NCBI GenBank assembly: GCA_024703855.1
Contig: CP087965.1
Location: forward strand, 938,001 to 1,002,000
DNA: 64,000 nt
Direction: 5' to 3'
Source of the DNA: Polaromonas sp. P2-4
GTDB taxonomy: Bacteria; Pseudomonadota; Gammaproteobacteria; Burkholderiales; Burkholderiaceae_C
Below the pieces are notes generated by a model, which did no database searches, was not told the DNA's origin, and was given only the letters and a program-made list of their open reading frames with translations. How positions within the stretch are numbered: the stretch's first letter is position 1; each line of letters begins with the position of its first letter. Made by a program: the position numbers and the translations under genes. This document shows, one piece after another, positions 31,251-42,819 of the stretch.

Positions 31251-32307
31251 TCAGGGAATCAGCCCCATCGCATGCATGTAGGCCGGGTGCAGCATCAGCT
31301 CGTCCCATTCGTGGGCCGGCGTCGTGGGCAGCAGGTCAAGCCGGCGCATCTCGCTGGACTCCAGCGCCTCCCACTGCCCTTTGACCAGCGCCTCAGCCAT
31401 GCCATCGAGCAATTCGTCCACCGGCTTGCCCTCGCCCTCTGACTGGTTGCACAGCAGCACCATGTCACAACCGGCGTTGAGGGCCGTGACGGCCGCCCCG
31501 GTGTAGCTAACTTGCCTGCCGTCAATCAGGCGCGCGCCTGCCATGCTCAAATCGTCGCTGAAAATCGCACCGCCAAAACCGAGCTGGCCACGGAGAATGA
31601 AGGTCAGCCATTTTTCCGAAAACCCCGCCGCTCTAGCATCGACCTTGGGGTAAATCACATGCGCGGGCATCACGCTGGTGAGCGTGGTGTTGAGCCATTC
31701 ATAGGGCGCCCCGTCGTCCGCCAGAATGGCCTTGAGGCTGCGCCTGTCCACCGGAATGTCGGTGTGTGAGTCGGCCTTGACGAAGCCGTGGCCGGGGAAG
31801 TGTTTGCCGCAGTTGGCCATGCCGCTTTGCAGCAAGCCGTGCATCAGGCTTTTGGCCAGCAAAGTCACCACGCGCGAGTCGCGGCCCAAGGCGCGGTCGC
31901 CAATCACGCTGCTTTCGCCGTAATCCAGGTCCAGCACCGGGGTGAAGCTGAAATCAACGCCACAGGCGCGCAGCTCGGCGCCCAGCACGTAGCCACAGGC
32001 GGTGGCGGCGTTGGTGGCCGCCAGCTGGTCTTTCATCCACAGCGCGCCGAGCGCGCATCGGTGGCAAATGGGTAAAGCCGTCCGTCCTGAATCGCTGCAC
32101 GCGGCCACCTTCATGGTCCACGCAAATCAGCAGGTCCTGGCGGATGCTTTTGATGTCGGCGCACAGGCTGCTCAACTGCTGGCGGTCTTGCCAGTTGCGG
32201 GCAAACAAAATAATGCCGCCGGTCAGCGGGTGCTTGAGGCGGCGGCGGTCGTCTTTGCTGAGCGACAGGCCTGCAATGTCGATGATGAGAGGGGCGTGCT
32301 GGGTCAT
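31251..32307 (-). CDS. nagZ: Beta-N-acetylhexosaminidase NagZ (one apparent frameshift)
   Basis: A GH3 glycosidase acting in cell-wall recycling by removing GlcNAc from anhydromuropeptides. It shows [34 protein letters not shown], the catalytic His/Asp loop [20 protein letters not shown] and [10 protein letters not shown]. The frame changes near 32058, where GC appears missing in CGCGCTCGGC; correction restores PPMRALGALW and 352 aa. The ATG at 32307 is the conserved start, but the upstream acpS frame runs into it without a stop (see findings). Confidence 0.93.
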
Positions 32308-32762
32308 GGGAAGGGTTTCGAAGTTACTATTTAATTGATAGCTGCTTACGCAGTTTTTACGCGGGCTAGAGGTCTTTTTCTCTACAACGCAAAAGCTGGC
32401 GGCGTAATCGGTTTCATCGGTCACTGTGACATGGGCAGTGAGCTGGCGGGCCTCAAACCAGGCTTTGAGCGCGCCGTGCAAAACAATCTCGGGTTTGCCG
32501 CTGGCGGCTTTGGCGATTTCGCAATGCCGCCAGGTCATGGGCAGGCGCATGCCGGTGCCTATGGCTTTGCTGAAAGCTTCTTTGGCCGAAAGCGCGTGGC
32601 CAGGTAGCTCACGCCGCGGTCAGGCCAGCGGGCAGAACGCTCTGACCAGGTTGCCAGTTCGCCGTCGCTGAGGATTTTTCGGGCGAAGCGCTCGCCGTGG
32701 CGTTCCAGGCTGGCGCGAATGCGGCGCACATCACAGATGTCGGTGCCTATGCCGTAAATCAT
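32308..32762 (-). CDS. acpS: Holo-[acyl-carrier-protein] synthase (one apparent frameshift, no stop before nagZ)
   Basis: AcpS attaches 4'-phosphopantetheine to ACP. It shows [18 protein letters not shown] (catalytic Asp region), the expected [13 protein letters not shown] once a lost t near 32592 is restored, and [20 protein letters not shown]. The AcpS domain ends near 32379. In the corrected frame there is no stop codon after it; the frame passes through the family-1 repeat at 32322-32392 and enters nagZ in phase. The start overlaps the pdxJ stop as ATGA. Confidence 0.85.
32322..32392 (+). repeat. Interspersed repeat, family 1, between acpS and nagZ
   Basis: TTACTATTTAATTGATAGCT, GCTTACGCAGTTTTTACGCG and GGCTAGAGGTCTTTTTCTC match the family, with a changed loop. 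On the coding strand it is stop-free in the acpS-nagZ frame and ends 15 bases before the nagZ start codon. Confidence 0.8.
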
Positions 32763-33585
32763 CTGGCAGCTATAGGCGGGACAGTTGGCGTAAACGCCTC
32801 ATCGATGCAGCGCAAATAGTCTTTCACCGTGGCCGCATAGCCCAGCTCCAGCGCGTCGGCAATCAGGGCGTGGCCAATCGACACTTCCTGCACACCGGGC
32901 ACCGCACGCAAAAACTCGGTGAGGTTGTCACGGTTCAGGTCGTGGCCGGCATTCACTCCCAAACCGATAGCTGCTGCCGCCCGTCCTGCATGGACGAACT
33001 GGCTTAAAACCTTATCTTTCCGGGAATCTGACCAGGCCCGCGCATAGGTCTCGGTGTAAAACTCCACCCGGTCGGCGCCCACGGCCTTCGCGGCAATCAT
33101 GGCGTCAGCGATCGGGTCCATGAACAGACTGACGCACGCACGCGCGCGTGCACCTGCTCGATCAACGGTTTCAGGCGCTCCGCGTCGTGGGGAAAGCTCC
33201 AGCCATGGTCGCTGGTGAACTGGTCTTCACTGTCGGGCACAAAGGTGCACTGGTGCAGCGGCAGGCCCCTGGCGGACAGGTTGCGCTCAAAATCCATCAG
33301 GTTGTGAAAGGGATTGCCTTCGATATTGAATTCGCAGTGAGGCCAGTCTTTCATCAGTGCGGCGAGCTCGTAGACGTCATCCGCACGGATATGCCGCTCA
33401 TCGGGCCGTGGATGCACCGTGATGCCCTGGGCACCGGCCTGCAGGCACAACTCGGCGGCGCGCGTCACGCTCGGAATGTCGAGGTGCCGGGTGTTGCGCA
33501 GCAGGGCAACTTTGTTGATGTTGACCGACAGGGCCGTTTTGTGAAAAGGTTTGTCGGGGACATGGGCGGAGAAAATCGTTTTCAT
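32759..33585 (-). CDS. pdxJ: Pyridoxine 5'-phosphate synthase (one apparent frameshift)
   Basis: PdxJ closes the pyridine ring in vitamin B6 synthesis. It shows [39 protein letters not shown] (phosphate and catalytic residues), [19 protein letters not shown] and [11 protein letters not shown]. The frame changes near 33133, in a repetitive GCGCGCGTGCGTGCG stretch. The ATG at 33585 gives about 17 residues before the conserved start; a shorter form is possible. The segment [10 protein letters not shown] resembles a family-1 repeat translation. Confidence 0.93.
32963..32993 (+). repeat. Family-1 repeat-like segment inside pdxJ
   Basis: CCGATAGCTGCTGCCGCCCG then TCCTGCATGG matches GATAGCTGCTTGCGCCCGTC over the core with few changes. 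On the coding strand it reads GRAAAAI, in the stop-free frame of that orientation. Chance similarity is possible because the site is Ala-rich in the family. Confidence 0.4.
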
Positions 33586-33623
33586 AGCGGTGTTGCTCGC
33601 AGTAGTGCTCACAGTGGGGCTCT

Positions 33624-34374
33624 TCAAAAGGCTTGCAAGTCCATCATCATTTGCCGGGTTTTCAGAACCTTGACGCCACAATGGTAGTGCAGCAAGGCCC
33701 GCAACTGGGTTTTAAGCTCGTGCAATCCCGGAATACAGGCCCGCACCGTGTCGGAAAACAGGGCGCCATCGCTCAGCCCCTGCTGCAGCGCCTGCCATTG
33801 CTCACCGGGCAGGCTGGCGCGGTCGTCGTCATGCGCTTGCCTGAGGCCGGCCTCCGCCACCAGCACGTAGCGGGTCTGGGGCTCCAGGGGCGCCAGCGTC
33901 GCGGTTTCCGCATCAAGCATAGGCAGCAGGCCTATATCGCGCAGCAAACGCAACTCAAAAGCACGCAGGGCCAGTGGCAGCGCCTCCATGCTCTGGCTGG
34001 CCAGCAGCTGCACCGTGGCGGAATAAGCGTCAAAAAGGGCCGGGTGCGGGTCATCACGGGCCAAGAGGCGCATCAGCAATTCATTGAGGTAGTAGCCCGA
34101 CAGCAGCGCGTCCCCGGTGGGCATGACATGGCCGCCCTGCCATTCCGCACTTTTCAGGGTGCGGATTTTCGGCGTCGCCGCCAAAAGCAATGTGTAGGGG
34201 CTGCAGGGGCAGCAGAATCGGCCTGAAGCTGGAACTGGGTTTTTTCGCCCCCCGTGCCACCAGTGCCACCCGCCCATACTGGCGGGTAAACACCTCCAGA
34301 ATCAGGCTAGACTCGCTCCAGTCGTAGCGGTGCAGGACATAGGCAGGCTCGTCGCTGATGCGTTTAGTTGCCAC
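33624..34374 (-). CDS. recO: DNA repair protein RecO (one apparent frameshift)
   Basis: RecO helps load RecA on gapped DNA with RecF and RecR. The N-terminal OB-fold begins [20 protein letters not shown] with [19 protein letters not shown], and the C-terminal helical part begins after [20 protein letters not shown]. The frame changes near 34165. A GTG at 34374 is the likely start. Correction gives 249 aa. It lies between era and pdxJ, the usual order. Confidence 0.88.
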
Positions 34375-34389
34375 GGCGCAGGGGCCACT

Positions 34390-35429
34390 TCATTCATACC
34401 CAAAGGTTTTCACGCGGGCCTCATCATCGGCCCAGCCCGAACGCACCTTGACCCAAATCTCCAGAAACACCTTGCCACCCGTCAGGGCTTCGAGTTCGTG
34501 CCGGGCTTCGGTGCCAATGCGTTTGAGTTTTTCACCCTTCTCGCCAATGATCATGCCCTTGTGGCCGTCGCGCTCCACCACAATGGTCGCGGCAATTTTG
34601 CTGCAGATTGCCCTCTTCCGCGTACTGGTCGATGATCACCGTCGAGGTGTAGGGCAACTCGTCGCCGGTCAGGCGAAAGAGTTTTTCATGAATGATTTCG
34701 GCCGCCATGAAGCGGTCGCTGCGATCGGTCAGTTCGTCGGCACCGTACATCCACGGCTGCACCGGCAGGTATTTCTCACAAATACCGAACAGCCGCTCTA
34801 TGTCTTTGGCGTTGTTGGCCGACATGGGCACAAACTCGGCAAAGTTGTGCCGCTCCTGCATGGAACGCAGCCAGGGCGCGATCTCCGCGCGGCGGTGAAT
34901 CAGGTCAAACTTGTTGGCCAGCAAAATCGCGGGTGTTTTTTCAGGCAACAGCGCCAGCACCTTGGCATCGGCCAGGTTGAACTGGCCAGCTTCCACCACA
35001 AACACAATCAAATCCACGTCATTGACAGCGCCCACTACCGTGCGGTTGAGCGAACGGTTGAGTGCATTGCCGTGCCGGGTCTGAAAGCCGGGCGTGTCCA
35101 CAAACACAAATTGCGTTGCATTCAAAGTGCGCATGCCGGTGATGCGATGCCGCGTCGTTTGCGCCTTGCGTGAGGTGATGCTCACTTTCTGCCCCACCAG
35201 CGCATTGAGCAAAGTTGATTTGCCCACGTTGGGTTTGCCGACGATGGCGATCAGGCCTGCAACGCTGCGCGTCGGCAGGCGGAACATCGGCCGCAGGTTC
35301 TGCAGCCCCGCGTTTCGCAAAAGCCTGGGCCAGCATGGCGTCCAGTGCATCCGGACTTTGACCGGTGGCGCTGGACAATTCAACGGCGATATCCGCCGGT
35401 TTTTGGAGCTCTTTTTTACCTGTACTCAT
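34390..35429 (-). CDS. era: GTPase Era (two apparent frameshifts)
   Basis: Era assists 30S ribosome assembly. It shows Walker [15 protein letters not shown], the G3 motif [14 protein letters not shown] for guanine recognition, and the C-terminal KH domain loop [15 protein letters not shown]. The frame changes near 35305 (start of the G domain) and 34597 (extra c in CTGCAGCAAAA), beyond which [11 protein letters not shown] follows. It has an N-terminal extension of about 50 residues before the G domain. The ATG at 35429 follows rnc by about 40 bp. Confidence 0.92.
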
Positions 35430-35469
35430 GATTTCTTTAGGGGGTTGGGCTACAGCGGACTGCGCCGAA

Positions 35470-36189
35470 TCAGGAATCCAGTGTTTTGACAAACATCAGC
35501 ATGGCCGCCGCTGCCGCCTGCTCACCGGCCCGGCGCGACCCCCCGATTCCGCGTTCGGCCCGGCCGTATTCGGTAATTTCGCATTCCACATCGAAGGTTT
35601 GTTTGTGCGCCGCACCCATGGTGCCTACCACCCGATAAATGGGCAGGTTCATTTTGCGCCCTTGCAACCACTCTTGCAATTCGGTTTTCGGGTCTTTGCC
35701 GATGGCCTGCATCTGGGGGTTAATTTCCACATCCATGAAGAGACGCCGCACCAGCTGGTCAGCTTTTTCAAAGCCCGCGTCCAGGTAGACCGCGCCTATC
35801 ACCGCTTCCAGAGCATCCGCCAGAATGGAGGGGCGCTTTTGCCCACCTGATTTGGCCTCACCTTCACCCAGGCGCAGCATGTTCGGTAAACCCAATGAAA
35901 CAGCCACTTTATGAAGTGTGTCCTGCTTGACGAGGTTGGCGCGCACGCGCGACAAATCGCCCTCGGGCAGCGCGCTCAATTGCTCGTACAGCAGCGCAGC
36001 CACCGCCAGGTTCAGGACCGAGTCGCCCAGAAACTCGATGCGTTCGTTGTGATCGGCAGAAAAGCTGCGGTGTGTCAGCGCCTGCGCAAGCAGCTTGGGG
36101 TTGGCAAACTCATGCTGCAGGCGCTTTTGCAGTGCCAGCAGATCTGGGCTTGAGGTGGCACTAGTGTGGTGCTTCATGCTGGCGGGCAT
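35470..36189 (-). CDS. rnc: Ribonuclease III
   Basis: RNase III cuts double-stranded RNA, processing rRNA and mRNA. The catalytic signature is NERIEFLGDSVLNLAVA, with the second acidic site in LADALEAVIGAVYLDAGF. The C-terminal dsRNA-binding domain begins DPKTELQEWLQGRKM and ends EQAAAAAMLMFVKTL. The start is uncertain: ATGs at 36189 and 36177 both fit. The upstream side is a long near-palindrome (36192-36297) that could be a substrate for the enzyme itself. The frame is intact. Confidence 0.95.
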   Translation of the reverse strand: MPASMKHHTSATSSPDLLALQKRLQHEFANPKLLAQALTHRSFSADHNERIEFLGDSVLNLAVAALLYEQLSALPEGDLSRVRANLVKQDTLHKVAVSLGLPNMLRLGEGEAKSGGQKRPSILADALEAVIGAVYLDAGFEKADQLVRRLFMDVEINPQMQAIGKDPKTELQEWLQGRKMNLPIYRVVGTMGAAHKQTFDVECEITEYGRAERGIGGSRRAGEQAAAAAMLMFVKTLDS

Positions 36190-36191
36190 TA

Positions 36192-36297
36192 ATAAAACCG
36201 ATGGATTTTTGTTCAAGGCAAGGCGCAAACCGCAGCAATAGTTCCACTATTGCGAGGATTTGCAACGCCGCCATGGACAAAAAGACGTGGTTTTATA
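36192..36297. repeat. Near-palindrome of about 105 bp upstream of rnc
   Basis: Nested inverted pairs are visible: ATAAAACC with GGTTTTAT at the ends, TTTTTGT with ACAAAAA, AGGCGCAAA with TTTGCAACGCC, and GCAATAG with CTATTGC around TTCCA. Transcribed, it would make a long interrupted hairpin a few bases before the rnc start codon. From memory, similar CAATAGT...ACTATTG palindromes are dispersed in other proteobacteria, so it may be a repeat, not an rnc-specific element. Confidence 0.75.
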
Positions 36298-36331
36298 TGC
36301 CTGACAGCGTAAAGCAACACACTCACTGCAC

Positions 36332-36673
36332 TTATTTGGAACGGCCGTTGTACTTGAGCAGCAGGTAAGCAGGGCCTGCCATGTGAATTTCCCGTGTGTA
36401 GGCGAAAGCCACTACGGTTTTGTCGCCCTCTTTGGTGACTTCCAGATCTTTACCGGAGATTGATTTGATGTCATCAATTTGCGCGGCTTTGTCGAAAATG
36501 GATTTCACCTCTGCCACGGTGCTGCCTTCCTTGGCTTTGCTGGCCGCTTTGGTGATGGCCTGAAACTCAATCACTGTGGGCAGAACCTGGGCCGCCAGGA
36601 CACCGGCGCAGGCGAGTACGCCGCCCACAAACAAAAGGCCGATAAAGGAAATGCCGCGTTGTTGATGTTTCAT
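36332..36673 (-). CDS. DUF4845 domain protein
   Basis: A 113-aa protein with an N-terminal membrane segment preceded by basic residues (QRGISFIGLLFVGGVLACAG), resembling a pilin-like prefix. The rest is a small soluble domain with VEVKSIF-type spacing and ends LLLKYNGRSK. This matches DUF4845 proteins, regularly found between lepB and rnc in betaproteobacteria; their role is unknown. The frame is intact. Confidence 0.85.
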   Translation of the reverse strand: MKHQQRGISFIGLLFVGGVLACAGVLAAQVLPTVIEFQAITKAASKAKEGSTVAEVKSIFDKAAQIDDIKSISGKDLEVTKEGDKTVVAFAYTREIHMAGPAYLLLKYNGRSK

Positions 36674-36782
36674 TTTTTCTCCTGCTCTGGCTGTGCTGCC
36701 CTGTGAGTCTGTCAGTGATGGCCTGGCACGCTTGAATGCATGGCGCCACCCTGGCGAATTTTCAAAATTTTCAAGCCCGGAA

Positions 36783-37759
36783 TTAATCGAACGAGCCGAT
36801 ACGCTTCAGGTTGCCGAAATTCATCCAGACAAAAAATGCTTTGCCTACGATGTTTTTCTCAGGGACAAAGCCCCAGTAGCGGGAATCCAGCGAATTATCG
36901 TGGTTGTCGCCCATCATGAAGTAGTGCCCTTCAGGCACCTTGCAGACCACGCCCTCGCTACTGTAACGGCAATTTTGCTTGAACGAAAAGTCCTCCGCGC
37001 CGGGAATAAAAGCCGGGCGGTCATCGTCGTTGAGCAGGTGGTATTTCCGGCCTCCGTTGACTTCCTCGAACTGCTTGGCGTAGCGCAGCGCATCTTGATC
37101 GAAAAAATCGGGCAAGGGCGATTTTCTCAAGGGTTTGCCATTGATGCTGAGCTTCTTGTTCAGGTAGGCCACTTCGTCGCCCGGCACACCCACCACACGC
37201 TTGATGTAGTCAAGGCTGGGCTTGGGCGGATAGCGGAACACCATCACGTCACCGCGCTGCGGGCTGTTGTTGTCCAGGATTTTGGTGTTGATGACGGGCA
37301 GGCGCACACCGTAATGAAATTTATTGACCAAAATAAGGTCGTTGACCAGCAAGGTCGGAATCATGGAACCCGACGGAATCTTGAAGGGCTCAAACAGGAA
37401 AGAACGCAGCAGGAAGACCACCACAATCACCGGAAACAAGCCGGCCGTCCAGTCCAGCCACCAAGGCTGCATGATGAGCCGGGTTTTAGCCTCAACGGTG
37501 TTGTCGTCCACCTGCTTGATGCCCATTTTGGTCAGCTCGGCCCGGCGTTTTGCAGCACTCGCTTCAAGTGCGGCAACGGCGCGCCGGCGCTGCGGCAAAA
37601 AGTACAAGCGCTCAGCCAGCCAGTAAATGCCGGTGACCACGGTTGCCAAAAACAGCAGCAGTGCGAAGTTGCCTTCCACCGCGCCAAAATACCAGGCGGC
37701 CCCATAGCCGACAAACACGGCCAGCACCACGGCCGTGATTGAACTCATCACATTACTCA

Positions 37760-37760
<1 letters not shown>
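36783..37760 (-). CDS. lepB: Signal peptidase I
   Basis: LepB (325 aa) removes signal peptides at the periplasmic face of the inner membrane. There are two N-terminal membrane spans, then the catalytic Ser in FKIPSGSMIPTLLVND, the catalytic Lys in YIKRVVGVPGDEV and the C-terminal box GDNHDNSLDSRYWGFVP. The start codon overlaps the lepA stop (TAATG). The frame is intact and the length normal. Confidence 0.96.
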
Positions 37761-39569
<1,809 letters not shown>

Positions 39570-39635
39570 CAACGAGAACACCTAAGTGCTTGTTTGTATT
39601 GCGAAGAGATTGCACGTCATTCGCAATGGACCATA

Positions 39636-39666
39636 AAAAAGGGCGCGTCGATTAGTGACGCGCCCT
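39636..39666 (-). terminator. Hairpin terminator for minus-strand transcription ahead of lepA
   Basis: On the minus strand, AGGGCGCGTC-ACTAATC-GACGCGCCCT is followed by a t-run. It would end transcripts coming from the degP side, so lepA-lepB-rnc probably has its own promoter in the remaining 60 bp or relies on read-through. Confidence 0.85.
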
Positions 39667-39781
39667 GAACCAACAATCTATGGCAACTGCGATAGTTGGA
39701 ACTTCATTGTAGGCAAAAAGCCCGAAGCGACCAGTCCCAAAATGCCCATATTTTTGTCGTTGCAGGCTAGCAACAGGAAAC

Positions 39782-39849
39782 TTATACACAGCTTATTCAC
39801 AATTTTATACTGCTTGGCTCTGGACAACTTGTGGGTGATCTGTGGATCA
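39782..39849. promoter_or_regulatory. Small cluster of DnaA-box-like sites
   Basis: TTATACACA (39782-39790) and TTATTCACA (39793-39801) both fit the TTATNCACA consensus and lie in tandem, 11 bp apart. TGTGGATCA (39841-39849) is a third on the other strand with one mismatch. The surrounding 39570-40143 gap is AT-rich and has no gene. The setting is not an origin (no dnaA, gyrB or rpmH nearby), so a DnaA-titration or regulatory site is the alternative. Confidence 0.45.
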
Positions 39850-40143
39850 ATGCTGAATAGTCTGAAATGACAGCATATTGCACATTTCAGTCGCTTTGAT
39901 ATATCGGAAAAGCGCGAAAAGCTTGCTGCATTCTAACCAAATACGGCACTGACCAATTTTTATTGTGAGTAGGCACTAACAAATTGAAAGGTAAATCTCC
40001 CTCAAAATATATTTTTTGAGGCCCTGAAACACCCCCTTCTTCTGCAAAAAACCCCCAACCCGGACAGGGTATGGAGGTCTTTACGGGGCACGGCAGAGGG
40101 TTTATTAGACCCGCGCAGCCTCTTTTTCTGCGGTTTCACCTCA

Positions 40144-41614
40144 TCAGCGTGTCGGCCGGATCAGCGCATACTGCGCCCACTCACCGCGACGGAAAAGCAG
40201 ATTGACTGGTTTGGTCTTGTCAACTTTTGCCAGCGCAGCGTCGAACTCTTTGACGGTCGCGATTTCGGAATTGGCAATCGCCACGATCACATCACCCTCA
40301 CGAAGACCCGCCCGCGCGGCTGCGCCATCAGCGGTATCCACTTTGACACCGCCCTTGATCCTGAGCTCTTTCTTTTGCGCGTCAGGCACCTCGCTCACCA
40401 CCAGACCCAGCGCCTGGGCCGGGCCGGCCACGGGCGGCTTGGGCTCTGGACTCGATGCCTTGCGCACTGGCTTATCAGACTCCACTTCTCCGATGGTGAC
40501 AGACAGGTCTTTGCTCGCACCACGCCTGAACACGGTGACCACGGCCTTGGTGCCAGGCTTCACGTTGCCGACCAGGCGCGGCAGGTCGCTGGATTTTTCA
40601 ATCTGCTTGCCATCAAACTTGGTGATGATGTCGCCAGCCTCTATGCCCGCCTTTTCTGCAGGCGCACCGCTCTCGACACCGCGCACCAGCGCACCTTGCG
40701 GCTTGCCCAAACCGATGGATTCGGCCACTTCCTTGCTGACCTGGTCGATTTGCACGCCAATGCGTCCAGCGTTACCTTGCCGCTGCTGCGCAGCTGGTCT
40801 GACACGCGCCGCTTCGTCAATCGGGATAGCAAACGAAATGCCCTGAAAGCCACCAGAGCGCGAATAGATCTGGCTGTTGATGCCCACAACTTCACCGCGC
40901 AAGTTGATGAGAGGGCCACCCGAGTTGCCGGGGTTGATGGCCACATCGGTCTGGATAAGGGGCAGGTAGTCACCGGTATCGCGCTGCTTGGCGCTCACAA
41001 TGCCTGCGGTCACGGTGTTGTCAAGGCCAAACGGCGAGCCGATGGCCATCACCCATTCGCCCACTTTCAGGCGGTTGATGTCGCCGATTTTCACGGCCGG
41101 TAAACCAGTCGCCTCAATTTTGACGACGGCGACGTCGCTGCGCTTGTCGGCCCCGATGATTTTGGCCTTGAATTCGCGCTTGTCCGTCAGCGTGACGAGC
41201 ACCTCGTCCGCGCCTTCAACCACATGGGCATTGGTCATGACAAAGCCGTCGGCCGTGAGGATGAAACCCAGAACCGACGCCACGCGGCTGCTCTTCGTCG
41301 GGTTGGCCGCGCTCCGGGCGCGGCGCACGCGGCATATTGGGCGGCACGGGAATGCCAAAGCGCCGGAAAAACTCCAGCATTTGCTCATCAACGTTTCCTG
41401 CGGCCGATGCCTTGACTTTCTCAAGGGTGCGGATGTTCACCACCGAGGGCCCTACTTGCTCCACCAGGTCGGTGAAATCGGGCAGTGTACGGCCTTGCGC
41501 CTGCACGGATGTGGCAGGCAGCAAGACCGAGGCGGCAACGACGGCCAGCAGGCCTGCAGCCATATAAGAACGCAGTGGTTTCCAGTTCAATTCAAGCATC
41601 ATCAGCCTCGTCAT
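40144..41614 (-). CDS. Do-family periplasmic serine protease DegP/MucD (apparent frameshifts)
   Basis: An envelope-stress protease/chaperone, member of the sigma-E regulon locus. It has a signal peptide (AAGLLAVVAASVLLPATSVQ), the protease domain with catalytic His (NAHVVEGADEV), Asp (KRSDVAVVKIEA) and Ser (NPGNSGGPLINL), and two PDZ domains. The frame changes near 41297. A second pair of changes about 40812-40775 cancels out but garbles about 14 residues; the other frame there gives ARVSDQLRSSGKVT, as expected. It follows rpoE-rseA-rseB, the mucD position. Confidence 0.92.
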
Positions 41615-41742
41615 AAATGTTGGTAATCAGGCACGCAAACTTGTGGCAGCAAATATAGGGGCCAGAGCAAGAAAAACAATCCGCTGCAGCCTTTGAAGCT
41701 CTTGCGGAATATTTTTAAGGTACCGGTCTTTGGCGCCCGACT

Positions 41743-42775
41743 TTACTTCTTGCGCTCCAGCCCGTTGGCAAAAAGCCGCAGGGTCGTCATGGGAACCTCT
41801 CCCATGACGGTTATCCAGTAGGCATCGAGCTGTCGGGTAATGGTCTGTGTGGCACCCAGCGACAGGCTGGACGCCTTGTCGTGGCGCTGCCGGTCAAAGG
41901 GCTCCACAAAAATGGAAACCGAGGCCAGGCCATCGGAGAAAATCCATTGCAACGGCTCTTCGCCGTTCGCCGCTTGGGTGGTAGCCGCCGGACGCTTGTA
42001 GCAGCTTATGGACTTGAAGCCTGCGACAGGCGCTTTCAACACCCACCCCTCTGCACTGGCCGTGGTCTTCACCAGCACGGGTTTTTCAACGTGATAGCCC
42101 TCGACTTTGCCCATCATCTGGATGAGTTTGTCCATCTTCACGGGCGCGTCGAGTTGCAGTTCGGAAAACGCAGCCTGTTCAAGTACCTTGCCATCGGTGT
42201 CCAGCGTCTGCAGCTTCACCACCAGGCCTTTCTTCTGCTCGGTCCAGACGCGGTAGCCAAAACGCATGTTGTCCTTGGGATGCAGCACCACGATGTCGGC
42301 TTCAACGCCGGCCACACGCTCAGTACCTTCCTGCCTCACCTTGTAGAAGTCGGCAATGCGGCTGTCGGTCGACTGGAGCAATTCGGGGAACAGGCCCAAT
42401 GATTCCCGTTTTTCGCTGCGAACCACTTTGTGGTCTGGCATGAAGGTAACAACCTGGTCGTTGTGCCGGAAGATCGATCGCGGCGCACCGGTGAGCGTTT
42501 CTGACGCGCTCCACTTGCTGATTGCCTTCGCAGACATGCCAGATTTTGGCGCTCGACATGGCTCCACCCGACGACACGACAAAGGTCCCGATATAAGCCC
42601 GTTTCTTGGAAGCCTCGTGCATGCGCATCAACCAGTCATTGATGCTCCTGGACTCCGCCGCTGTCGCAGGCACTGCAGATGCAGCCGCCGGCGGAGAGGC
42701 CTGGGCTGCTACATAATTCATAGCTAGCAGCGCCCATCCGGCAAGGGCTAGAGGTCGAAAATGCTTGAAATTCAT
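41743..42775 (-). CDS. rseB: Sigma-E regulatory protein RseB/MucB (one apparent frameshift)
   Basis: A periplasmic sensor that binds RseA and protects it from cleavage. A signal peptide is encoded by 42707-42775, followed by SINDWLMRMHEASKKRAYIG (the RseB N-terminal domain), DHKVVRSEKRES, GYRVWTEQKKGLVVKLQ and a C-terminal lobe. The frame changes near 42505, joining QQVER to SETLTGAPRS. Corrected length is 343 aa. The start codon and the signal peptide coding sequence coincide with a family-1 repeat. Confidence 0.88.
42707..42775 (-). repeat. Family-1 repeat forming the rseB start and signal peptide
   Basis: On the coding strand: ATGAATTTCAAGCATTTTCG, then ACCTCTAGCCC, GATGGGCGCTGCTAGCTATG and AATTATGTAGCAGC. 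It matches the intergenic copy at 8160-8225 (inverse: AATTTCAAGATTTTTAGGGC TCTAGCCC) and the family core. It is read as NFKHFRPLALAGWALLAMNY, a plausible signal peptide, in the same frame as the other coding copies of this orientation. Confidence 0.7.
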
Positions 42776-42819
42776 GATATCAGGAAGGCTTTGCCGCAAT
42801 TCACCGCGCAAAAAGCCAC

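Noticed and set aside
39570..40143. A replication origin in the degP-lepA gap
   Set aside because: There are only two or three DnaA-like boxes and no dnaA, dnaN, gyrB, rpmH or parAB nearby.
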